Below, piece by piece: positions 38,210 to 45,890 of a DNA stretch of 64,000 nt. The notes under the pieces were generated by a model. The model was not told the DNA's origin. It saw only the letters and a list, made by a program, of their open reading frames with translations, and made no database searches. The translations under genes were made by a program, and so were the position numbers. Numbering within the stretch: the first letter of the stretch is position 1; each line of letters opens with the position of its first letter. The stretch is from Pectobacterium wasabiae CFBP 3304 (GTDB taxonomy: Bacteria; Pseudomonadota; Gammaproteobacteria; Enterobacterales; Enterobacteriaceae), in NCBI RefSeq assembly GCF_001742185.1, contig NZ_CP015750.1:4979229-5043228 (forward strand), given 5' to 3'.

Positions 38210-39008
38210 ATTCAAAGAAAAACGGTAATAACAATATCGGGATTATTACCGTTCCCCATGTCAAATTTGGATGGAAAACTCGGCACTGGTCGTGACGGTT
38301 TTAGGCTTTTAAATTTATGCGAATAGCAGAAATTTAAAAGTGGTGTAAGGCGAGTAAATTCAATTTCAAAGAAATTGCTAATTTGCGTCGCCGAACCCAT
38401 CTGCAAACAGACGCGCCCACGCGGATTTTGCAGACCGGGGGGGAGCCGAATAAATTTCGCCGCCCCAGCGAGCGAAAAGCTATCGCCCACGATAGCGGTT
38501 TATTTGGGGGGCGTCAGCCCCGCACACCGTCGCAGCTAAGTCTCCGGCCAAAAGCCGGTAGCGTGGCGCGACCAACCCCTTTAAAGGTCAGCTTCCCTTT
38601 TATTCACGCTGCGAGGAACGAGCAAAGGGAATAAAAAGGCGAAAGCGACCGTCTTAAAGGGGTTGGTCGCGCGTAGCGGGCGACGGTGTGCCGCCTTTGA
38701 CCTTTGGGGTTTTGGCGCGGCGTCCAGCCACGACATTACCCCATGTGACATGCAGTGAGAGCGTACAGCCCGAGCGTAATGTCACACGCCGTTGCCCGTC
38801 ATACGTGCGTTTCAGGGGACGGACGACCATGCATCGGCTGTTTTCTGAAAGCGTGGATAACGGGCATTAGCGTCGGAGACGTTCAGTGCTTTTAATCCGT
38901 TTATGGGCGTCCTCAATAGGCGTCGCGAATGGGCGTGGGGTTTAACGTCCATCGGTGACGTCCATGTGATGCGCCCGTCACACCGAAATCAGACCGGAGA
39001 TCACTGCA
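38210..39008. other. structured non-coding block, candidate oriT region
   Basis: About 800 bp with no supported gene, upstream of mobB and mobC. It contains nested inverted repeats: 11-bp arms at 38522-38532 and 38681-38691, 19-bp perfect arms at 38566-38584 and 38654-38672, and an inner A/T-rich pair at 38595-38605 and 38629-38639. Together these can fold into one ~170-base hairpin. In CloDF13 and ICEEc1-type elements oriT lies beside the mob genes, so this is the best oriT location here. The nick site itself was not identified. Shadow frames (38383-38634, 38688-38870) are artefacts of GC-rich repeats. Confidence 0.5.
38522..38691. repeat. nested inverted repeat (long hairpin)
   Basis: Outer arms GCACACCGTCG / CGACGGTGTGC, middle arms of 19 bp (GCGCGACCAACCCCTTTAA and its complement), and an inner imperfect pair. 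The two middle arms are 69 bases apart. It is the strongest secondary-structure signal in the window. Confidence 0.85.
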
Positions 39009-40745
39009 ATGGGAACTCATCTGATGCAAAGGCTGAATGCCTTTTCGGATGCATTTTCTTTTTTTCTGCTGTGGCTGCAATACAACCCGGTAATATTGTC
39101 CATATTTGCCGGGCTGACGCTGCCATTCATCTTTCATCTGCCACGTGAAGAAAGAAAAAATGCCCCCTTCTGGTTAAAATCGGTGGCGGGTGTATCCACC
39201 TTCTTTTTCATATTCGGCACCCTGTCACCGCTGACCATTCAGGGGCTGAGTTTTTTCTTTAAAGTACTCGACCATAAAATACTGCTCAGATTATCACTCT
39301 GGATACTGACTGTCGGGTTTACGCTTGCAGGTCTGGCTTTTCATATTGCAGCCCGAAGGCTGCTGACGGGTGAAATAGACAGTCTGAAACACCGGATGAT
39401 TAAAAAAAGCAAACTGGAAAGAAATGTCCGAACAGATGTTCGTGAAGTCAGGGACATGTTACCTGACAGCATTGCATATAATCCGCTGGATTATATTGAC
39501 CTGAATAAAGGTATTTTTATCGGACTGGATAAAGACGACCAGCCGCAATATATCACCGCCGAAGAATTTCAAACTCAGCACGCCGACCTTATCGGCACCA
39601 CAGGGTCTGGTAAAGGCGTCAGTGCCTGTGTGCTGCTTTATCAGGCAATACTTTCAGGTGAAGGCGTATTTGTCGAAGATCCTAAAAATGATGAGTGGGC
39701 ACCACATGTACTGCGGGAAGCCTGTCTGAAAGCGGGGAAAGATTTTGTTCTTATTAACCTGAATGACCTCAATTTTCAGCTTGATTTACTGGCTGATATT
39801 TCTCATGAACAACTGGAGGAACTGTTTAATGCCGGTTTCAGCCTGGGTAAAAAAGGCGAAGGTGCTGATTTTTACCGTATCGCCGATCGCCGTGCAGCGA
39901 GAAACACGGCAGCTATTTATGAAAAGGGCATGACGTTACGCGACTTATTTAACACTGACTTTGTGAAATCCATCAGTGAAGATGTGCCTGCTTTTTATGG
40001 CGAGCTTGAGGAAATTGCCTTAGTGAATTCCATTAATGCCCGCAACGGATTTTCATTAAAGACCATTTTTGATGAGGGCGGATGCTGCTATATCATCGGC
40101 TCGATGCGTAATCAGAAAATCATTTCAGCGCAACGGATGATTTTAACCCGTTTGATTCAGATAGCCGAAACACGTGACCGGATAAAAGGCAAACCTCGTC
40201 CCGTCGCTATTTTCCTTGATGAACTCAAGTATCACCTTTCCCGCCCTGCCCTTGAAGGACTTGGCGCTGCGAGGGACAAAGGTGTGCATATAATAATGGC
40301 CCACCAGTCGGTAAAAGATTTGTATGACTGCCCGGCAGATCTGGAGGGTGATGCTGTTGCCGGTTCGGTTATAGAGAACTGCAAGTTTATGCTGGTTTAC
40401 CGCCTTCGCGATCCGGACACCGCCGACTGGGTGGCAAGGATGACCGGCTCTATTCTGGTTGACGATGAAATGAGGAAAGTGAAAACAGATATATCCCTGA
40501 CGGAGAAGATGGAAACGGACAGAATGATCCGCCAGGCGGAACGCTATTATATCGACAGCAATATGCTGCTTAATCTGCCGAAGTTTGTCGGTTTTGTTTT
40601 TACTCAGAATGATTTGGCGAAGGCAACCAAATTATTCCACATACCAGCTAAAAAGCAATATATCGACATTCTTTCATTTGAGAATAAAAAACCTCTGCAC
40701 ATCGAAAAAGAAAATCAGACTCAAAAACCTTCCATTAACCTGTGA
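39009..40745 (+). CDS. mobB: MobB-type type IV coupling protein
   Basis: Inner-membrane DNA pump linking the relaxase to the secretion channel, 578 residues. Three hydrophobic segments lie in the first ~125 residues, more than in VirD4, as is typical of CloDF13 MobB-type proteins. The ATPase has Walker A LIGTTGSGKGVSA (about residue 197) with VFVEDPKNDEW close behind, Walker B PVAIFLDELKYHL and the AHQS motif. GGAG nine bases upstream supports this start. It is followed by mobC with a tight junction. Homologous mobB is the hallmark of the ICEEc1/ICEKp1 DNA-processing region. Confidence 0.87.
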   Translation: MGTHLMQRLNAFSDAFSFFLLWLQYNPVILSIFAGLTLPFIFHLPREERKNAPFWLKSVAGVSTFFFIFGTLSPLTIQGLSFFFKVLDHKILLRLSLWILTVGFTLAGLAFHIAARRLLTGEIDSLKHRMIKKSKLERNVRTDVREVRDMLPDSIAYNPLDYIDLNKGIFIGLDKDDQPQYITAEEFQTQHADLIGTTGSGKGVSACVLLYQAILSGEGVFVEDPKNDEWAPHVLREACLKAGKDFVLINLNDLNFQLDLLADISHEQLEELFNAGFSLGKKGEGADFYRIADRRAARNTAAIYEKGMTLRDLFNTDFVKSISEDVPAFYGELEEIALVNSINARNGFSLKTIFDEGGCCYIIGSMRNQKIISAQRMILTRLIQIAETRDRIKGKPRPVAIFLDELKYHLSRPALEGLGAARDKGVHIIMAHQSVKDLYDCPADLEGDAVAGSVIENCKFMLVYRLRDPDTADWVARMTGSILVDDEMRKVKTDISLTEKMETDRMIRQAERYYIDSNMLLNLPKFVGFVFTQNDLAKATKLFHIPAKKQYIDILSFENKKPLHIEKENQTQKPSINL

Positions 40746-40753
40746 GGCTATCA

Positions 40754-41557
40754 ATGCTTATTCATAACGTTGCTGAAAGAAATGAAGCCGCCAAACAGAG
40801 AATGCGGGCATTGCTGTATTTTCTCAAGGAAGAAACGTTCTCTGATTTCCGAACCTTAAAAATAATTGTCGGCTATAAAGGAAAACATAACCATGCGATG
40901 TATAACCTGCTTAATAAAGCGGTTGCGATGGGCTTCCTGAATAAACATGAATACCCGGTATTGACCGGGAAAAAATCATTATGGGGGATCACCATGCAGG
41001 GACTGGCGATGGTGGTTAGCGCTAATGACAAGGTTTTCCCTGCCTATTTTGAGCCTGGCAAACTCAAAAACTCGACACTTGAACATCGCCTGCTAAACCA
41101 GCGGGTCAGGATCGCCCTTGAGGAAAAAGGCGGCACAGGCTGGCTTAACGGCGACCGGGGAGAGTTTATGGCGCGGTACCCGGGTGTCCGGCACCGACCG
41201 GATGGCATTATTACCTTAAGCAGCGGTGCCATCGTTGCAGTGGAAACAGAGCGGTCGATGAAAACCCGCGCCCGTTATATCAGCATTATTAACAGTCATC
41301 TGGCCGCCAGCGACGCCGGACGCTGGCACTATGCGATGTATGTTATGCCGGATGATAAAACTAAAGAATCGCTGATCAGGCTGTTTGGCAGTATCAGAAC
41401 GGTGATGAGAAACAGTGTTCCCGTTCCGTTTGATGCGAAGCACCGCGAGATGTTTCTGTTCCGCACCCTTGATGAACTGGAAAATAGTGTCAGTGATAAA
41501 CAGGGGGCCCCCTCTTCATCAGTTGGTGACGATGCCGGGAGGGAACGCCATGTATGA
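40754..41557 (+). CDS. mobC: MobC-type relaxase (MOBC family)
   Basis: Nickase that starts conjugative transfer at oriT; 267 residues from the ATG at 40754 (GAGG seven bases upstream). The N-terminal half is winged-helix-like (FSDFRTLKIIVGYKGKHNHAMYNLLNKAVAMGFLNKHEYP). The C-terminal half has GVRHRPDGIITLSSGAIVAVETERS, which fits the restriction-endonuclease-like core (D...E.E) of MOBC relaxases instead of the three-His motif of other relaxases. Direct linkage to mobB supports this. There is no other relaxase candidate in the element. Overlaps the methyltransferase gene by 8 bases. Confidence 0.78.
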   Translation: MLIHNVAERNEAAKQRMRALLYFLKEETFSDFRTLKIIVGYKGKHNHAMYNLLNKAVAMGFLNKHEYPVLTGKKSLWGITMQGLAMVVSANDKVFPAYFEPGKLKNSTLEHRLLNQRVRIALEEKGGTGWLNGDRGEFMARYPGVRHRPDGIITLSSGAIVAVETERSMKTRARYISIINSHLAASDAGRWHYAMYVMPDDKTKESLIRLFGSIRTVMRNSVPVPFDAKHREMFLFRTLDELENSVSDKQGAPSSSVGDDAGRERHV

Positions 41558-42599
41558 CGTTTTGACTCATGGCGATTGCCTTGACGTACTGCGCAATATG
41601 CCGGGCAACTCTGTGGACAGCATTGTGACCGACCCGCCGTATGGTATTAAATTCATGGGGAAAACGTGGGACTATGATGTTCCTTCACAAGCCATCTGGG
41701 AAGAATGTTTGCGTGTACTCAAACCCGGTGGTCATCTGCTGTCTTTCGCGGGATCCCGTACTCAACACCGAATGGCAGCGCGTATTGAGGATGCGGGTTT
41801 TGAAATACGTGACATGATCGTATTTCTCTACGAGACCTGTAATGCTGCTCAGGTCCTCATTGAAAGTTTGTCGCCTGACCAGCTCAAATTACTGGACAAA
41901 GCATTTGGACATGACGGAATGCTATGCTGGGTATATGGCTCGGGTTTTCCTAAATCTCACCACGCGTTAAAGCCCGCACTGGAGCCGATTACCCTTGCCC
42001 GTAAGCCATTCAAGGGGTCTATAGAATCGAATTTGTGCGCGCATGGTACCGGCGCTCTGAGCATCAGCGAATGCAGGATCCCTCTGGCAGAAGGAGAATC
42101 ACCCTATGATTATCCAAATGGACCGGGAGGTTCCGATCCTAACCATATGTGGCGAGGCAGAAATAAAGGTGATGGTGATTCCCCCAAACAAGGAAACCCC
42201 GATGGTCGCTGGCCCGCCAATCTTATCCATGATGGCAGTGACGCAGTGCTTGCCTGGTTCCGGGATAACCCTCAGCAGGTAGAAATTAGCAGCGCTAGTC
42301 GGTTCTTTTATTGTGCGAAAGCCAGCAGAAAGGACCGTGGTGAGGGTAACAATCATCCATGTGTAAAGCCCACAGAGCTGATGCGTTACCTTTGCCGCCT
42401 GATTACTCCCCCGGACGGCACTGTACTTGATCCCTTTATGGGAAGTGGAAGTACCGGCAAAGCTGCGGCGATGGAAGGTTTCTGTTTCGTCGGTATTGAG
42501 CGCGAAGCGGATTATGTGAATATTGCTCGCAGGCGTATTGCAGCAGCACGGGGTACCACTGCTCACTCTGGTGATGCAGGAAGACACATCAATAAATGA
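41550..42599 (+). CDS. DNA adenine/cytosine-N4 methyltransferase
   Basis: 349-residue site-specific DNA methyltransferase of the beta order. The catalytic motif TDPPYGIKFMG lies near the N-terminus (about residue 30) and the AdoMet-binding motif LDPFMGSGSTGKAA near the C-terminus (about 300). HPCVKPTELMRYL is the motif preceding it. DPPY indicates N6-adenine or N4-cytosine methylation. The start overlaps the end of mobC, so it is cotranscribed with mob genes and has no partner restriction enzyme. I infer self-marking of transferred DNA or masking from host restriction. The frame is open upstream to 41415, but that lies within mobC. Confidence 0.87.
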   Translation: MYDVLTHGDCLDVLRNMPGNSVDSIVTDPPYGIKFMGKTWDYDVPSQAIWEECLRVLKPGGHLLSFAGSRTQHRMAARIEDAGFEIRDMIVFLYETCNAAQVLIESLSPDQLKLLDKAFGHDGMLCWVYGSGFPKSHHALKPALEPITLARKPFKGSIESNLCAHGTGALSISECRIPLAEGESPYDYPNGPGGSDPNHMWRGRNKGDGDSPKQGNPDGRWPANLIHDGSDAVLAWFRDNPQQVEISSASRFFYCAKASRKDRGEGNNHPCVKPTELMRYLCRLITPPDGTVLDPFMGSGSTGKAAAMEGFCFVGIEREADYVNIARRRIAAARGTTAHSGDAGRHINK

Positions 42600-42863
42600 A
42601 GTCTCAGTCCTACAGTGTTTCAAACAGTGGCAAGGATGCCCGGACGTTCTTTACCCATACTTTCGACACTACACCATTAGCAACGAATTGAAGCCGGGTT
42701 AAATACCTCAAAAAGTGGATTAGCTCAGATTGAGCTTTCACTTTATGGCTCAGAGCGATAATCTAATCTGGCAGACAACGTTGTGCCAAGAACTGACATT
42801 GATGGAGCTATTACCGACTCTTGCAGAGCAGTAATGATTTAATAAATCAGCATTATTGATACC

Positions 42864-43631
42864 TCAAACAAATTCTATTAGAAAAAAATTCCTTACTACT
42901 TGCTTGTCTATTTTTAATGCTAAAGTTCTCATAAAATAATTCATTTCGATAGCTTCTTTGAATTCAACTTCACTAATTTTCCCATGTGCAATTTTATTCC
43001 TCAAATCCCTATATTTTGAATACACTTCCAATTCCATACTGGAAATTTCCACACCAAAGGCATACTCGGCCACATGTGGTATTTCAGATGCTTTCAAATC
43101 AGAATAATTTTTAAATAACTCAATTAATCCAAAGGTGGAAAGCATTTCCGAAGGAAATCTGAAGTCAGTATGCTCAAGCGCTGATATATGTTTTGTATAC
43201 TTTAAAAGATGAGTTTGCTTTTTGTACTCTCTTAACTTATTGGAGTTTAGTATTAACTGCTGGTCTGAATGGATGTTCATGTGTTTTTTTTGTTTTTTTA
43301 ACGCTGCGTCTCTAAACGCCTCCTTACCACCATGGAAATTCTCAATCTCAGAGATCAAATCTTTAAAATAGGATTCGAAATAACTAAATGTGTTTATGAA
43401 TAATAGCTTACCTAGGTTTTTTTTATACTTACTACTAAACCCCTTTAACTGCTCAATATTTGGTTCACCTTTGAAGTAATCAGCATCTGGTAGTTTATCT
43501 ACTGAACCATGCTCTAATGCTTTAATGTACCCCTTCAAAGCTGGGACAGCTTGACAGCATAGTACGGCAAAATCTAATGTTGATTGCGTTTGACCTTTTA
43601 AAACCTCAAATGCCTTGCTATTGCTAATCAT
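42864..43631 (-). CDS. HEPN-domain protein, possible RNase
   Basis: 255-residue, all-helical, AT-rich gene. LFINTFSYFESYFKDLISEIE and the C-terminal RDLRNKIAHGKISEVEF resemble the RiboL-PSP-HEPN / MAE_28990-like families. RNKIAH is a clear R-x4-H HEPN motif, the catalytic signature of many toxin and defence RNases. No antitoxin-like gene lies next to it. Expressed against the mob genes. Role in abortive defence is an inference. Confidence 0.65.
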   Translation of the reverse strand: MISNSKAFEVLKGQTQSTLDFAVLCCQAVPALKGYIKALEHGSVDKLPDADYFKGEPNIEQLKGFSSKYKKNLGKLLFINTFSYFESYFKDLISEIENFHGGKEAFRDAALKKQKKHMNIHSDQQLILNSNKLREYKKQTHLLKYTKHISALEHTDFRFPSEMLSTFGLIELFKNYSDLKASEIPHVAEYAFGVEISSMELEVYSKYRDLRNKIAHGKISEVEFKEAIEMNYFMRTLALKIDKQVVRNFFLIEFV

Positions 43632-44175
43632 AAGTGATAATTTTCACTCCGTGCTGGTGTAAGGTAACATACTCCGAGAACCTGCTTAATAATCATATTT
43701 TGATTATTGCGAAGGTAGAGATTCTGGTTCAAGTCCAGAGCACGTCAGTTAACAGCTAAAACATGCTGTTTTATGTGAAAATAGTTGTTAACTCAAATCA
43801 AAGACATGCCCAATTATATTCATTAGTATCATTTATCTACATTCAAGTCATTCCTAATTTTTTAACTATGAGAGGAACATCTCATATTAATAATCATTTG
43901 CCAATGTTTTTGAGCCCCTGGGCTACACGAAATGTGCGCTCGTCTCTCGTTACCAAATGTCAGGTTGAATCGTGTTCTACCAGAACAAGTATGAGTAAAT
44001 GTATTTATAGGGCTAAGCGGGCTCTTTGCCGCCCGCACCCGCAGCCTGTGAATTTTCCTGACAGCCAGTGCCACTAAAATTCACAGGAGAATTATCCCCC
44101 CCTGAAAACAGCGTTACTCTTTCCTCTGCTCTATAAGCCTAAAGCCACATTCCTTTGTAGTTTTTGCCCCCTGTC
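43632..44175. other. intergenic region between HEPN and ardC genes
   Basis: 544 bp without a supported gene. It includes an isolated tRNA-like T arm (CTGGTTCAAGTCCAG, 43724-43738) with no matching acceptor or anticodon arms, and an inverted-repeat-like stretch near 44040-44090 (TGTGAATTTTC and its partner TTCACAGG). Confidence 0.4.
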
Positions 44176-45123
44176 CTAAGCTTTATCCATCAAATAACGA
44201 TGCGCTTTTGATGCTGCACTTGCAGCTTTGAAAATATAGCGTTTGTCGTTTTTCAGCGCTTTCAGCCAAGAAGCAATATAGCTTTCATGCAGTACCTCTC
44301 CATCAATCCCCAGATCCGCCATCAGAAAGGCACTTCCCAGCTCCGCCACTAATTCCTCCTCCGCGTAATCTGCACTGCCAAACCTCCCTCTCATTTCACG
44401 GTTCAAGCGTTTTTTACCACCACTCCAGTGAACCAGCTCATGTAGGCCAGTAGCGTAGAAATTAGCTGCATCTGAAAACAGATGGCGCTCCGGTAGCCAG
44501 ACTTCATCGGTTGAAGGTCTGAAAAAAGCGTTTTGTCCTTTCTCAATGATGTTTGCGCCGCTCTTCTGGAACAGATTTTCAGCCTCCGGCAACGGGTCAA
44601 AGGTTGTTTCCGGGCTGACTGTTTCAGTTGTCAGAGGCAAGCCGTCAATTTGTTCAACATTGAACACATTGAAGGTTTTCAGCATCGGGATCTGGTCGAT
44701 TTCTCTGTCTTCGTTTTCTTTCTCTAAGGTTGTATAGAAAATGGCTGTAGTGCCGTGCTCGCCTTTGCGAACCTGCCCACCTACTGCCTGTGCTTGTTTG
44801 TAGGTCATCCAACGTGAATCACCGAAGCCCTGTTCTGACGCACTGCACCACAACAGCATGATATTCATTCCGCTATATGCGATACCGGTTGCGAAGTTAG
44901 AAGGCAACCCAGACATGCCCGGCACTCGTTGCCACGGGCAAGACCACGGTTTTACACCGGCTTCAAACGCTGCAATGATGTTATCTGTGACGGTCTGATA
45001 AATATCTGTTCTGGTGGTTTGAGAAAATTTCGTTTTTGAGGAGCCTGACTGCTCCAGCGGGGATACGCTGGTCGCCGCTGCGGTGTTAGGGGCGCTAGTC
45101 TGGGTATGCAGGGAAATGATCAT
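44176..45123 (-). CDS. ardC: ArdC-like antirestriction protein
   Basis: 315-residue protein. The N-terminal ArdC domain (TDIYQTVTDNIIAAFEAGVKPWSCPW, GIAYSGMNIMLLW, WMTYKQAQAVGGQVRKGEHGT) binds single-stranded DNA, and the C-terminal zincin-like metallopeptidase domain has HELVHWSG with a downstream Glu (EELVAELGSAFL). ArdC proteins shield incoming DNA from restriction in the recipient. It has an unusually long leader (about 360 bases) rich in palindromes, consistent with expression from single-stranded DNA early after transfer. GGAG ribosome site precedes the ATG at 45123. Confidence 0.9.
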   Translation of the reverse strand: MIISLHTQTSAPNTAAATSVSPLEQSGSSKTKFSQTTRTDIYQTVTDNIIAAFEAGVKPWSCPWQRVPGMSGLPSNFATGIAYSGMNIMLLWCSASEQGFGDSRWMTYKQAQAVGGQVRKGEHGTTAIFYTTLEKENEDREIDQIPMLKTFNVFNVEQIDGLPLTTETVSPETTFDPLPEAENLFQKSGANIIEKGQNAFFRPSTDEVWLPERHLFSDAANFYATGLHELVHWSGGKKRLNREMRGRFGSADYAEEELVAELGSAFLMADLGIDGEVLHESYIASWLKALKNDKRYIFKAASAASKAHRYLMDKA

Positions 45124-45487
45124 GGTTTTTCTCCGTCAGTGGTGTGATTTTCGTCTTCGTATCGCCTTACGGTTCGCTTTCCCGACATCGTTCCGGCACG
45201 CAAGGGCGCAGCATGCGTGCCATTTACCCTTGCGGGACGGGTTGTGTTGGGAAACGATTAACCGGAAGCTATACGGGAACGGAAGGCACACGGGAGAAAA
45301 AACTGCCCCTGCATAGCCGGGCGTAGCGCCCCTTAGGCCGCAGCGGTGAAAAGTAGATTGGTGGTAATGAGCCGGAGATTGGCTCTCACAGGAACTTTTT
45401 GTAGGTGTTAGCATGCTTTCCTGCCGGTCGAGACGGTCCTGCTAACTGGGGGCGGTTTGTTCTTAAACTGTCTCGTTCCGGCGTCAA
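45124..45487. promoter_or_regulatory. structured leader upstream of ardC
   Basis: 364 bp without a supported gene. It is GC-richer than its surroundings and full of short inverted repeats. Leading-region genes on conjugative plasmids are often driven by single-strand promoters folded from such repeats; that is an inference here. The shadow frames on both strands lack ribosome sites. Confidence 0.35.
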
Positions 45488-45781
45488 TCACAACCGGATC
45501 CGGGCTGTCTCCTTATTGAGCTCCGTGTTCAGTTTATCTACCCGGGGTGAAAGATTTCTTGAAGCAGGCCACAGCGCCGTAGTCGGAGCATCATACTCAG
45601 AGGTCGTGACGGGTATCATCTTCAGTTCCCTTTTGGCGATTTCGTCTACGGTGCCAAGTTGACAGAAAAGCAATACCCGTCCCCTTACAGTTGCATCCCA
45701 CAAGGATTCCGCATGGCTGACAATGTAGCGAATATTGGGTTCAATCAGGGTCACGTATGCCAAAAATTTAGCAGTTGTCAC
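45488..45781 (-). CDS. small hypothetical protein
   Basis: 97-residue frame with a GTG start (MTTAKFLAYVTLIEPNIRYIV...). I do not recognise it. Composition is protein-like (TLIEPNIRYIVSHAESLWDATVRGRVLLFCQLGTVDEIAKRELKMIP), but there is no clear ribosome site. It is codirectional with ardC and would be transcribed ahead of it. Confidence 0.4.
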   Translation of the reverse strand: MTTAKFLAYVTLIEPNIRYIVSHAESLWDATVRGRVLLFCQLGTVDEIAKRELKMIPVTTSEYDAPTTALWPASRNLSPRVDKLNTELNKETARIRL

Positions 45782-45890
45782 AACTAACGAATTGTCGCCG
45801 AAACGCTGGCAGCGTATTGTAGTTATGCTTTCCTAACGTTATGAATGTTAGTTGATTTTACATTCAAAAATTATAGTTACAGGTGGAACT

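Noticed and set aside
38383..38870. Two plus-strand frames in the GC-rich block before mobB
   Set aside because: They are rich in Arg, Pro and Thr and follow the inverted repeats; no ribosome sites or family motifs. The block is better read as structured non-coding DNA.
28107..41557. Possibility that the virB genes form a protein-secreting virulence system rather than a conjugation system
   Set aside because: Coupling protein, relaxase, entry-exclusion lipoprotein, TrbM and ArdC all accompany it inside one integrated element, which fits conjugation.
43724..43738. tRNA-like T arm (CTGGTTCAAGTCCAG)
   Set aside because: No acceptor, D or anticodon stems can be paired around it, so it is not reported as a tRNA; it could be a scrap of a tRNA gene or chance.
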